A stretch of DNA of 64,000 nucleotides from contig CAUYUJ010021171.1 in the NCBI GenBank assembly GCA_963575745.1, forward strand, positions 132,501 to 196,500. The letters are read 5' to 3'. The DNA comes from Prorocentrum cordatum. Taxonomy: Eukaryota; Sar; Dinophyceae; Prorocentrales; Prorocentraceae. Position 1 is the first letter of the stretch. Every line of letters starts with the position of its first letter. Below, piece by piece: positions 34,366 to 44,508 of this stretch. The notes below the pieces were generated by a model. The model did not search any database. It was not told where the DNA came from and saw only the letters and a list, made by a program, of their open reading frames with translations. Made by a program: the position numbers and the translations under genes.

Positions 34366-34835
34366 AAACCGCCTGAGACATCCCCGCAAAATGGCCGCGA
34401 ATGGGCCCGTGTCCTACCCCCTGGCGGCTCTCTTTAGGGATGCTTGGTGGGCATGAAAACGAACAAACCGCCTGAGACATCCCCACAAACTGGCCGCGAA
34501 CGGGCCCTTGAAAACACCGCCGGCGGCTCCCATTAAGGGTGCTGAAACCAGCGCCCCGCCTGAGACATCCTCAAAATCTGCTCTGAAAGCTAAGGATGTT
34601 GGACATGAAAACGACCTAACCGCATGAGACATCCCCACTAACTAGTCGCGAACGGGCCCGTGAAAACACCCTTGGCGGTCCCCTTAAGGGTGGTATAGCC
34701 AGCGCCCCGCCTGAGACATCCTCAACATCTGCTCTGAAAGCCTAGGATGTTGGACATGAAAACGACCTAACCGCATGAGACATCCCCACAAACTGGCCGC
34801 GAACGGGCCCGTGAAAACATCCCTGGCGGCCCCCC
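34366..34835 (+). repeat. 152-bp satellite, block 3
   Basis: About three units; its start matches the start of block 2. Confidence 0.95.
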
Positions 34836-35140
34836 TTGCGAGTCAGAGTATGACTAGGTCTGAGTATGAGTAGGTCGCATTTCGTGCGTTGAAAAACGCA
34901 AACTATGAGAAGGTCTGAGTATGTGTACGTCTGAGTATGAGTAAGTTTGTGTATGAGCAGGTCTGGGAACGAGTCTGGCTATGAGTAAGTCTGGGTACGA
35001 AGGAGTCCCATCATGGGTAAGTCTGAGTATGAGTAGGCCTGCATGTTGTGTGTTAAGTAAGTCAGACCATGAGAAGGTATGAGTATGAGTAGGTCTGAGT
35101 ATGAGTAAGTCTGTGTATGAGTAGGTGTGTTTTCTGTGGT
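34836..35140 (+). repeat. GAGTATGAGT minisatellite, block 3
   Basis: Third copy of the minisatellite. The linker here is replaced by different sequence from about 35150. Confidence 0.92.
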
Positions 35141-35164
35141 TCTCTGGAGTCGGCGGCGTCCGAA

Positions 35165-35290
35165 TAATAACAAGAACCCCATCTTAGGATATGGGGAACA
35201 AAAAAACCATCTTAGGATATGGGGAAAACGAGGGACAATGCCCAACAACAGATGTTGTCCCAAACCGACAGCGGCCGCTGTCGGACAGGC
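35165..35290 (+). repeat. Short duplication and palindrome
   Basis: CATCTTAGGATATGGGGAA occurs twice (35179 and 35209). CCGACAGCGGCCGCTGTCGG (35265-35284) is a perfect 20-bp palindrome. Confidence 0.8.
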
Positions 35291-35404
35291 GGCTTTCTGT
35301 CTTCGGTGCACATCGTCCGTGGCGGCGCGGGCAGCGATATCCCGGCTCGAGAGGAGCAAGATCTGCTGTTGGGCGTCCTACCAATTCTTTCCGTACCCAT
35401 TGCG

Positions 35405-35530
35405 GCGCTGGCGTTTCGACGCTTGCGAACCGACGTTAATCGACGCTGGTCGATGCTAAATCGAAGCGAATCGACGCTGAATTGGCGCTGAATCATCGAC
35501 TACCAGACGCTAGTCGACGCTAACGCACTC
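35405..35530 (+). repeat. TCGACGCT-type minisatellite
   Basis: Repeated ATCGACGCT, TCGATGCT and GAATCGACGCT. CATCGACTACCAGACGCTAG recurs at about 39384. Confidence 0.75.
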
Positions 35531-35629
35531 TAACACGGGGGTTGCGAGGGTACACAGGGCCCCCATGATTTGAAACCGAAGATGGGGATGGTCTGCTAAG
35601 TTTCGGTCAGGCCGCCCCTGAGAGAGCCG

Positions 35630-35865
35630 CCTGCTCCCTCCTCCCTCCCTCCTCCCTCCTCCCCTCCTCCCCTCCTCCCTCCCTCCTCCCTCCTCCCCTC
35701 CTCCCCCCCTCCCTCCCTCCTCCCTCCTCCTCTCCTCCCCTCCTCCCTCCCTCCTCCCTCCTCCTCTCCTCCCCTCCTCCCTCCCTCCCCTCCTCCTCCC
35801 TCCTCCCCCTCCTCCTCCCTCCTCCCCTCCTCCCCTCCTCCCTCCCTCCTCCCTCCTCCCTCACC
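35630..35865 (+). repeat. CCTCCTCCCTCC polypyrimidine tract
   Basis: About 235 bp of CCTCC and CTCCC units on the + strand, facing the purine tract at 36030. Confidence 0.95.
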
Positions 35866-36027
35866 CGTGCGGCCGCGGCGGCGCGCCTGGCGCCGCGCCC
35901 GGCGCGCCAAAGGGCGACGGCCTCGCCGCGGGCTTCTTCGGCTGCCTCCGCTCGGGCCGCTTGGGCCTGGCCGGCGCCCCGTCGTCGCCTCGGAGCGCGC
36001 GTTGGGAGCGAGGCGCGCTAGAGGGGC

Positions 36028-36605
36028 GCGCCGGAGGAGGAGGAGGAGGAGGAGGAGGAGGAGGAGGAGGAGGAGGAGGAGGAGGAGGAGGAGGAGGAGG
36101 AGGAGGAGGAGGAGGAGAAGGAGGAGGAGGAGGAGGTGGGGGAGGAGGAGGAGGAGGGAGGAGGAGGAGGAGGAGAGGAGGAGGAGGAGGAGGAGAGGAG
36201 GAGGAGGAGGAGAGGAGGAGGAGGAGGGAGGAGGAGGAGGAGGAGGAGGAGGAGGAGGAGGAGGAGGAGGAGGAGGAGGAGGAGGAGGAGGAGGAGGAGG
36301 AGGAGGAGGAGGAGGAGAGGAGGAGGAGGAGGAGGAGGGAGGAGGAGGAGGAGGAGGAGGAGGAGGAGGAGGAGGAGGAGGAGGAGGTGAGGAGGAGGAG
36401 GAGGAGGAGGAGGAGGAGGAGGAGGAGGAGGAGGAGGAGGAGGAGGAGGAGGAGGAGGAGGAGGAGGAGGAGGAGGAGGAGGAGGAGGAGGAGGGGAGGA
36501 GGAGGAGGAGGAGGAGAGGAGGGAAGAGGAGGAGGAGGAGGAGGAGGAGGAGGAGGTGGGGGAGGAGGAGGAGGAGGTGGAGGAGGAAGAGGAGGAGGAG
36601 GAGGG
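36028..36605 (+). repeat. Long GGA microsatellite
   Basis: About 575 bp of nearly pure GGA/GAG with few interruptions (GGGA, GGTGGG). It is the longest simple tract in the window. Confidence 0.98.
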
Positions 36606-36889
36606 CAGAGGGCGGCAGTGTGAGAGGCCCTCCCATGCCGCTGGGGAGGAGCCGACCAGGGGCGAGGAGGGCGCCGCGGAAGTAGCGGCCGTGCTCTGCT
36701 CGGGGAGCTTAAAAGTCAGGAAGGAGCAACAACACATACACCAAGAATCTTCGACTCCCAAGAAAAAATCCCACCAGCCCTCTGGGCGCAGGTGGTCTAG
36801 AGCAGATCCTCTTCCACCCCTCCCTCTTCCCCCTTGGGGAGGGGTTTACCCCTCCCCCTACCCCCTCCCCTGGACCTGTGCGGGGCGGG

Positions 36890-37455
36890 CCGCGAGGTGT
36901 CGGACGGCTCTTTTGGCCCCAAGATGGCTTCAAGAGCGCGTCAGAGAGCCCAAGATGAGCTCCAAGATGGCTCAAGATAGCGCAAGATCGCTCGAGATGG
37001 CTCCCAAGATGTTCCAAGAGACCCCAAGACCTCCCCAAGACGGCTCCAAGAGGCCAAAGAGTTCCCCGACGAGGCCCCGACGAGGCCCAAAATCGTCCCA
37101 AAACCTCAATGTGTTTGGCTTTCTCGCCTTTTCGCTTCCGATGGCCATCCGAGGCCTCAAGATGGCTCCAAGATGGCCCAAGAGGGCCCCACGAGAGGCC
37201 CAAGAGAGCCCCAAGACGGCCCCAAGAGCGCCCAAGAGCGCTCCAAGAACGCTCCCAGAGGGGCCCAAGAGGGGATTTTTGGAGCTCCTGAGGGGGGAGG
37301 CTAATTGAACCCCCCCTTTTGTTTGATCGACTCCCTCCAAGATGGCCCCCAAAGCGCCCCGAAGGCTCCCTAGAGCGCCTCAAGTGGGTCCCAAGAGGCG
37401 CCCAGGATGCCCCAAGAGGCGCCCAAGAGTCCTCCAAGAGGCTCTCAAAAGACCC
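36890..37455 (+). repeat. CCAAGA-GGC repeat family
   Basis: Same short-period family as 11865-12425 (CCCAAGAGGCGCCC, CAAGATGGCTCC). Confidence 0.85.
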
Positions 37456-37469
37456 CCAAGAAGCTCCTT

Positions 37470-37600
37470 CCCCTCCTCCTCCTCCGATTATTCCTCCTTC
37501 TTCGTCCTCCTCGTCCTCTCCCTACTCCACATCCTCCTCCTCATTCTCCTCCTCCTCCTCCTCCTCCTCTTCCTCCCCCTCCCCCTCCGACGAGGATTCC
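37470..37600 (+). repeat. CTC microsatellite
   Basis: CTC runs with TTC and GTC variants. Confidence 0.9.
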
Positions 37601-38855
37601 TTCTCCATCCTCCCCCTCTTGGGGTACGTGACAGCTTCCCCTGCCCTTTGTTATTCTGCAGGCTCCCCGACTTCCCTGATCACCTCAACTCCCCTGGGCA
37701 TCGTTTCTGGATGGGCTGGTGGGGATACGCGAAGCGTCAACAACTGAAACATATGTGAAGTGGGGGGGACTACCAAAATCAAGAAAATACAGCAAAAGAT
37801 TAAGAATCCTGGGATGTGTGTGTGTGTGTCCCTGGGCCCCTTCATAAAGGTGCCCTTGCCCAAGGTGTCCCCAGCTTTTCGCTCCATTCTGGAGCTCCTC
37901 TTGGCCTCGTGATGGGGTGCTCTGGAGGCCGTGGGGGGGGCCTTCCCGGACCACTCCCCCGGCAGTCTCGACCTGTTCCCTGGAGCTGGCGTTTCATCCT
38001 GAGTAGTTTTTTGAAGGTCCCGAGGCCAAGGGCCCCCCCCCCGAGGCCGAAACTAACGAAAAACCTGCCGCCGTGATTTTCCGTGATTTTTTCATGACTC
38101 GAAGGGGTCTGGATTGGAATCCTCGGGAAGGGAGCATGAGGAGGACGAGGAGGAGGAGGACGCAGCAAGCATAGCACTTAATGGCCGCTCAACGCAAGAA
38201 AAAAAGGAGAGAAAGATGAGGAGGAGGAGGAGGAGGGCCACCGAAGAATCTTGATGCGCTCTTGACGGTCAGAGCGAGCCACACGGTGGCCGAAGAGAGC
38301 CCCAAGAGAGCCCCAAGACAGCTCGGGTAGTCAGGGAAGCCCCGAAGACCGCCCAAGAGGGCCTCACAAGGGCACACGAACAAAACTCCAAGACTGCACG
38401 TCACTGCGGACCGCGTGTGCTCCCCCAAGCGCCTCCGCGACACTTCGGGTAGCAAGAACTCAACCACCGTCGAGCGAGCCTCATGTCGCTCTTTGGCCAC
38501 GAGTGCCCTGCGGCTCCGCATGGGCACGAGGTGCCGGTGATCCGCCGCAGGCGTCGTCGACGATCAGTAGGGATCGCCGCAGACACACAGGTGCGCACGC
38601 TGGCGTCCAAGACCAGACACGCGAGCCGATCGCCTCTCGTGCGTACCCCGACCACTCTGCGACGCAGGGGGCCACAGGCCGCAGGCCTTCGCCACTGTGC
38701 CAAAGACCTCGTGCCACGAGGAGGGCGATGCCACGGCTGCGTCGCAGGCAGGCTGCGCGCTGGCCGACCTCGCCACGGGCGTTCGGACGGCGTGACGGGA
38801 AGCCTCTGGGAGGGATGCTGCGCGACCGCCGGCTGTGGGGAGGAGACTGCGGGGC
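37601..38855. other. Gene-free stretch with repeat F copy 2
   Basis: 38035-38130 aligns with 17695-17790. A TGTG run lies at 37815-37830 and a GGA run at 38145-38165. Open frames are without motif. Confidence 0.4.
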
Positions 38856-38859
38856 GAAG

Positions 38860-38975
38860 GATTGCAAAAAAACCGAAGGATTGCAGGATTGCTTGGACGA
38901 AGGATTGCTTGGACGAAGGATTGCAAAAAAAACCGAAGGATTGCAGGATTGCAGGATTGCAATCCTTCGTTCAGC
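38860..38975 (+). repeat. GGATTGC tandem cluster with A runs
   Basis: AAGGATTGCAAAAAAA-ACCG and GAAGGATTGCAGGATTGC are repeated, ending with the inverted form GCAATCCTTCG, so the end can fold back on the start. The same word is found in the hairpin at 16930-16970. Confidence 0.85.
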
Positions 38976-39101
38976 TTGGACTCCTCTGTCGTTGCTCCTG
39001 GAGGCGCGGCAGAGCGGAGGAGGATGCGGGCCGGGAAGGGAGACAGAGGTGCGGTGTGCGGGGCCCCAGCGACCCAGTCAGGCATTTTAGTCAACTAGGA
39101 A

Positions 39102-39258
39102 GGCACCAACTATACACCAACACCGATCCTGGCCCAGGATCACCCTGGGCCCAGGATCGGTGTATACGCCCTCCTGCCTTGCGCAAGAAGGCATATACAC
39201 CGATCCTGGGCGCAGGGTGATCCTGGGCCAGGATCGGTGTTGGTGTATAGTTGGTGCC
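39102..39258. mobile_element. 157-bp fold-back (MITE-like) element
   Basis: GGCACCAACTATACACCAAC at the left is the exact inverse of the right end (ending TATAGTTGGTGCC). The arms pair over almost the whole length around the centre CTTGCGCAAG, with few mismatches. Inside each arm, CACCGATCCTGG appears twice. No coding capacity. Target-site duplications are not evident in the flanks. Confidence 0.85.
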
Positions 39259-39269
39259 CTCCGATCAAC

Positions 39270-39720
39270 GGCAGAGAGGCAGCCAGGAGGGCGAGAGAGA
39301 GGGAGAGAACGTTCCATGGCAACTCACGGGAGCCTCCCGTACCATCTTGTTGGCTCTTGCGAGCCGGCGCTGATCCGGATCCCATCGACTACCAGACGCT
39401 AGCGCTCGCGAATGCACCCTAAAGACGGAGTTGCGAGGATGACGACGCTTCCGCGATGGAGAGCGAGAGAGAACGATATATATAGACACAGATAGAAAGA
39501 GAGAGAGAGAGAAACAAAAAAACAAAAAAAGAGACAGAGACGAAGAAGAAGCCAACGGCGCAAGGGCAGCCATGAAGGGGAGACAGAGGGAGAGAGACCG
39601 AGAGAGACATTTGCATTTCAATCAACGGCGCAACGGCAGCCAGGAGAAGGAAAAAGAGGAAGAGAACGATATACACATACAGTTGTATTACATACATATA
39701 TATATAGAGAGAGAGAGCAG
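39270..39720 (+). repeat. GA-rich microsatellites and AACGGCAGCCAGGAG duplications
   Basis: AACGGCAGAGAGGCAGCCAG, AACGGCGCAAGGGCAGCCAT and AACGGCGCAACGGCAGCCAG (39268, 39555, 39625) begin three related units, each followed by GA-rich DNA. Confidence 0.8.
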
Positions 39721-40140
39721 AACCACACGCGCGCGCGATTCGAGCGCGTAAGTTCTAGCAAGCCCCAGCCCTCGATAAGCTCACATATCCAACTGGGACG
39801 CACATGAACTGAAGAAGTATGAGTCACGCGGACCGAACTATGACGTGCAAAGGACAATGGTACACACAGGCACATTCAATGCGCAGCCATGCAAGCCAAC
39901 ACATGTAATGACACGTCGCAATGGCAGCGCGAGTCCAAGCATCATCGTGGAAATGACATGCAGCGGTCATGCAATGCATTGCAACTCAACGCAAATAATC
40001 ACAAGGAAACTCGGAACGCAGATGACATGCAACGCAACCCTTCGCACCTCAAACGTAAGGGGCGGCCATTGGGAGGTCGGTTCGTGCGATCGTTGAGCTG
40101 TCTTGTGCCGATCTTGGGGCTTCTCTGAAATGCTCGTTGT
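39721..40140. other. Gene-free stretch
   Basis: ACATGCAACGCA- and CATGCAATGC-like words recur, but there is no clear array and no gene. Confidence 0.35.
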
Positions 40141-40149
40141 TTGGGTGAT

Positions 40150-40650
40150 CTGCGAGACTGTCACCACTTTCATTGGCCCCCAGGAAGCCCAGCGGAGTAG
40201 TGTCGTACGCAGACAAGAATGAGACCTCGCCGCCCCTGGGGGCTGCGAACTGCAAAACTGCCCCCACTTTCGTTGGCCCCCAGGAGGCCCAGAGGGGTGG
40301 TATCACACGCATACCAGAATGAAGCCTCGCCGTCCCTTGGGGGCTGCGAGCTGCGAATCTGTCCTCACTTTCGTTGGCCCCCAAGAGGCCCAGAGGGGTG
40401 GTGTCATACGCTGTGGGCTGCGATCGAAGAGACTGTGGCCACTTTCGTCGGCCCCTGGGAGGCCCAGCGGAGTGGTGCCATACGCAGACCAGAATGAGGC
40501 CTCGCCGTCACTGGGGCCCGCGGATTGCGAAAATGCCGCTCCTTTCGCGGGTTCCTGGGGGGCCCAACGGAGTCGTGTCATACGCACACCAGAATAAAGC
40601 CTCGCTGTCGCTGGGGGCAATGACCTGTTGAACTGTCGCCACATTCGTGG
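40150..40650 (+). repeat. About 100-bp minisatellite, array 1
   Basis: CCACTTTCGTTGGCCCC, GAGGCCCAGAGGGGTGGT, ACCAGAATGAAGCCTCGCCG and TGGGGGCTGCGA recur in order in about five units. Confidence 0.92.
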
Positions 40651-41430
40651 GCTCATTTCTTTTATACGGCCACCCTGTGTCTCAAAACGGTCTGACCTCC
40701 AATCGACGCGCCAAAACCCCTACCGACTGGACAAACGCGCATGATGTCGACACGTGCTATTCACATTTGGATTGCGAGCACGTTGAAGCCGCAAGCGGAG
40801 AGGGGATGGCAAACACGTCGTCATGTGAATAGTCCCGACAAACAACGCTTCGACAAAATGCTCAGATAACGTAGTCATGGATGGCACAACATGCGTTCAT
40901 ATCATGTACCACGAATGGACGCGAATAGCCCCAATAGGTTTGCGTGATGAGTGTTGCCTTGCAGGCCCGATTGCCGCCCGAGCTGTGAATCGTTGGCTGT
41001 CAACATCGAAACACAGCTTGCAATTCAACGCTCATGCTCGGTGCGAAATTGCTGTCATCGCCGCGTATTGCAATTCATCCTGATACGAACATGCTGTTTC
41101 CGGTCAGAACTTTAACAAGCGCGCCCCCTTTCGGGACTTGGCCTTGATTCTCCATGCCGTGCATTGCCGTAATCGACGTTCATCTCAGAACCAGATCCCA
41201 TGAATGCTGCGATGTGCCAGACTGCCCTTTCGAAATGATGCTTCAAATGTGTCAAAACTGACGATGTCGGCCTGCGTGCTCGAAAAAATGAAAGGCGCGG
41301 GAGAATCGATACCGCAAATCGATCCAAGCAACGCTCGCCCGAAAGTTATCGCTCGCCCAAACCATCGCAATCCTGATTTCCCAAATGGTGGCACGTGGAT
41401 ACCAACACTGCACGCGGATCACGGAATATA
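40651..41430. other. Gene-free stretch below the sulfotransferase fragment
   Basis: AT-richer and without repeats. If the sulfotransferase had more exons they should be here on the minus strand, but no matching motif was found. Confidence 0.4.
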
Positions 41431-41435
41431 GCAAT

Positions 41436-41903
41436 TCAGCCCTTATTTGAGCCTACCTGCGGTAACAGCTTTAAGACAGCATCCCGAATCTGCTCGTCAG
41501 CGAGATCTGGCGCCTCTGGAACATCAAAACTCTCTGAATGCCCGATCGGTGGAATCCTGCACTGGTCATCGAAGTGAAACTCCACGTCGTTGGCATCATC
41601 AAAATGGATTACATCAGTCCGATATGTCTTCTTGTACTTGCATGTTTTTACATCGTCACACCCATGTTCGATTATACGATCGATGACATGTTCGAGCCAT
41701 GTTGTCCCTGACTTGGGTTCACCATTCAACGCATAGTGAAAGAGAACATCGCCAGCAGTGTATAGCTTCTCATTCAATGGGTAAAAAACATTGTCGACGT
41801 TGCTCACACTATTTTTGAACGGACCGCCCTCAAGAGGGCGCAACGCGGCGCCTCCGCCGGGTGAAGCCAGCGCGATTACGAGAAGTCAAGCTGGCCCAAG
41901 CAT
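41436..41903 (-). pseudogene. Sulfotransferase N-terminal fragment
   Basis: A reading frame from ATG at 41903 to the stop at 41436 contains GEPKSGTTWLEHVIDRI, the 5'-phosphosulfate-binding loop (PKSGTTW) of PAPS-dependent sulfotransferases. The first residues, MLGPA, are followed by an in-frame TGA (41886-41888), then LLVIALASPGGGA in the same frame. Read through, this would be a plausible signal peptide. The fragment ends about 50 residues after HFDDANDVEFHF; the 3'-phosphate-binding region is absent. Near the end, CCGCAGGTAGGC could be an exon end followed by a GT intron start, so more exons may once have followed, but I found none below 41430. Tandem SL relics lie just upstream. Most likely a decayed or partial gene copy; the motif itself is clear. 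Confidence 0.72.
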
Positions 41904-41964
41904 TTCGGGAAGCTGCGGTGGTTTGAAGATTGGCGAGTGGCCTGGGGCTGTCGCGAAAAGACGT

Positions 41965-41999
41965 CTTGAGCCAAACTGGCTTGAGCCAAAATGGTTACG
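41965..41999 (-). promoter_or_regulatory. Two tandem relic spliced leaders before the sulfotransferase fragment
   Basis: On the minus strand, CGTAACCATTTTGGCTCAAG (41980-41999) differs from the canonical leader by one base over these 20. It is followed directly by CCAGTTTGGCTCAAG (41965-41979), a truncated second copy with two mismatches. The fragment's ATG lies about 60 nt further on. This tandem arrangement is that expected for a reintegrated trans-spliced cDNA. Confidence 0.88.
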
Positions 42000-42515
42000 A
42001 ACCACTTTCGTTGGCCCCTGGGACGCCCAGCGGAGTGGCGTCATATGCAGACCAGAATGAGGCCTCGCCGTCCTTGGGGACTGCGAGCTGCAAAACTGTG
42101 CCACTTTCGTGGGCTCGTGGGACGCCCAGCGAAGTGGCGTCATACACAAACCAACTGGAGGCCTCGCCGTCCCTGGGGGGCTGCGAACGGCGACACTGTC
42201 GCCTCTTTCGTGGGCTCCTGGGAGAGTCCAGCTGAGTGGTGTCATGCGCATACCAGAATGAAGCCTCGCCGTCCCGGGGATGCTGCGGAATGCGAGACTT
42301 TCGCCACGTGCGTGAGCTCCTGGGAAGCCCAGCGGAGTGGTGTCATACGCAGACCAAAATGCAGCCTCGCCGTCCCTGGGGGCTGCGGGCTCCGAAACTA
42401 TCGCCACTTTCGTAGGCTCCTGGCAGGCCCAGCGGAGTGGCGTCATACGCAAAAGAGAATGAGGCACCGCCGTCCCCTGGGACCGCGAGCTGCGAAACGC
42501 TCGACTACGTGGGCT
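42000..42515 (+). repeat. About 100-bp minisatellite, array 2
   Basis: Same unit as 40150-40650, about five copies; the array begins directly at the outer spliced-leader relic. Confidence 0.92.
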
Positions 42516-42534
42516 CCCAATATGTTCATAGGAA

Positions 42535-42905
42535 TGCCTCTGGGGCCGTCGTGGGACTCTCTTGAGGCCTCTTTGGCAGCTCCGGGAGGCTGTGTGGGGG
42601 CCGTTGGGGCTCACTTGCGGCGTCTTGGAGACTATTGGGGGCTTCTTGGGTCTTGGGGGCATGTAGGGGTTTCTGGACGTTCGGGGGGCCCCTAAGGGTC
42701 CTCTTGAACGCCTCTTGGGGGCCTCTTGGGGGCGTCATGGGGGTTCTTGGAGCCTCTTGGGAACTTTTTGGGGGCGTCTTGGGGCCTCCTCGGGGCCTCT
42801 TAGGGGCCTCTTCGGGGCCTCTTGGAAGCCTCGTGGGGCTTCCTCGGAGGCCTCTTGAGGGCCTCTAGAATTTTTTTGGGGCATCTCGGGAACTCTTGGG
42901 GGGCA
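42535..42905 (-). repeat. CCAAGA-GGC family in reverse orientation
   Basis: GGGGCCTCTTGGGG and GGGGCGTCTTGG units are the reverse complement of the family at 11865 and 36890. Confidence 0.85.
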
Positions 42906-43240
42906 TTTTATTTTGTCCCCGCCAATTGCATGCCGTTGTGCCGTAGACTGGTGGTACCCCCCTGGCAAACTGTAACAAGAAGGGCCAACGAACCGAACAT
43001 ATGGCCTGCGCAAACGGAAATAACTGCTCTGAAGGAAAAGGATTCAGCAGTTGTCCTGACATACTTCAGAACGCTAGTGCGGCCAATGCGAATTCACACT
43101 GCCAGCGCCATCTGTGAACCTTGGGGCGTGAGGCAAGCTCACAAACTCCATCCAACACATCTGACGATTCTAGCTTGGCTGGCTTGAGCAGAACCCTCTT
43201 GTGGGCATAACGATCCAGCGCGTCACACTACCAAAACATA

Positions 43241-43258
43241 CTGAGGGCAAACCCTCAG
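43241..43258 (-). other. Hairpin overlapping the actin stop codon
   Basis: CTGAGGG and CCCTCAG form a perfect 7-bp stem with a 4-nt loop. The TGA stop (43255-43257) is inside the stem. Any role in 3' end formation or mRNA stability is inference. Confidence 0.5.
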
Positions 43259-44385
43259 AAACACTTTCTGTGCACAATGGTGGGGCCCGACTCGTCATAC
43301 TCACCCTTGGAGATCCACATCTGCTGAAAGGTGCTGAGCGAAGAAAGGATAGACCCACCGATCCACACTGAGTACTTTCGCTCAGGTGGAGCCACAACCT
43401 TGATCTTCATGGTGGAAGGGGCCAGGGCTGTTAATTCCTTGGCCATGCGCTCGCCGATGCCTGGGAACATTGTAGTGCCACCGGACAGCACTACGTTAGC
43501 GTACAGGTCCTTGCGGATGTCGACATCGCACTTCATGATCGACTGGAAGGTGGTGTCGTGGACGCCAGCGGCTTCCTTGCCAACGAAGCTGGGCTGGAAG
43601 AGCACCTCTGGGCACCGGAAGCGCTCGCTGCCCACAGTGATGATGTTTCCATCAGGAAGTTCATACGTTTTCTCCTTGTCGGAGCTCTCAGTTGCGACCT
43701 TCATTTCGGTGTCGAAATCGAGCGCGATGTAGCAGAGCTTCTCCTTGACGTCGCGCACAATCTCTCGCTCAGCCGTGGTGGTGAAGGAGTACCCACGCTC
43801 AGTGAGGATCTTCATCAAATACTCCGTGAGGTCCCGCCCTGCAAGATCCAGACGCAGGATCGCATGCGGCAGCGCGTAGCCCTCGTAAATGGGCACTGTG
43901 TGCGACACGCCGTCGCCCGAATCCATCACGATCCCTGTGGTGCGGCCAGAGGCGTACAGCGATAGCACTGCCTGGATCGCGACGTACATCGCCGGAACGT
44001 TGAATGTCTCGAACATAATTTGCGTCATGCGCTCGCGATTCGCTTTCGGGTTCAGGGGCGCCTCCGTGAGGAGGACTGGGTGCTCCTCCGGAGCCACGCG
44101 GAGCTCGTTGTAGAAGGTATGGTGCCAGATCTTCTCCATGTCGTCCCAGTTGGTCACGATGCCATGCTCGATGGGGTACTTCAGGGTGAGGACGCCGCGC
44201 TTGCTCTGGGCCTCGTCGCCCACGTAGCTGTCCTTCTGGTCCATGCCGACCATGATTCCTGGCATCTTCGGGCGGCCGACAATGGAAGGGAACACGGCGC
44301 GCGGAGCGTCGTCGCCAGCGAAGCCAGCCTTGCACATGCCGCTGCCGTTGTCCACGACCAGCGCGGCGACTTCCTCTTCGCCCAT
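43255..44385 (-). CDS. ACT: Actin, intact and intronless
   Basis: This is a conventional actin of 376 residues, the usual family length. Actin is the ATP-binding filament protein of the cytoskeleton. The N-terminus [16 protein letters not shown] carries the first phosphate loop, and the second, [20 protein letters not shown], lies near residues 155-175. The C-terminus VHRKCF is canonical. I see no frameshift, stop or intron. The start is the only plausible Met: the acidic N-terminus matches the family and lies about 80 nt below an array of spliced-leader relics (44465-44508), so transcripts are presumably SL trans-spliced. The lack of introns and the stacked relics suggest a copy derived from processed mRNA. 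Dinoflagellate actins are commonly multicopy. A short hairpin overlaps the stop codon. The identification is certain; whether this copy is expressed is not shown. Confidence 0.98.
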
Positions 44386-44464
44386 GGCTGAGAGATAGCA
44401 GGCGGCTGGACGCCAACGGCGAGCGGGTGTACGGGAATAGGCCCAGGCCGCGAGTCGAGTCTAG

Positions 44465-44508
44465 CGTGAGCCAAAATGGCTTGAGCCAGAATCGTGAGCC
44501 AAAACGGG
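44465..44508 (-). promoter_or_regulatory. Three head-to-tail relic spliced leaders upstream of actin
   Basis: Read on the minus strand, three SL-like blocks abut without spacer. The outer block, CCCGTTTTGGCTCACG, lies at 44493-44508. The middle block, ATTCTGGCTCAAG, lies at 44480-44492. The inner block, CCATTTTGGCTCACG, lies at 44465-44479. The inner and outer blocks carry ACG in place of the canonical AAG end. Stacked relics are the known signature of repeated trans-splicing, reverse transcription and reintegration of dinoflagellate mRNAs. The actin ATG follows about 80 nt below the inner block. Confidence 0.88.

Noticed and set aside
31021-34835. CRISPR-like array
   Set aside because: Whole 152-bp units are similar to each other; there are no short repeats with unique spacers, and the DNA is eukaryotic.
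35596-36761. Frames of 220-346 codons over the GGA tract
   Set aside because: Poly-Glu, poly-Arg, poly-Gly, poly-Ser and poly-Leu products of a trinucleotide repeat.
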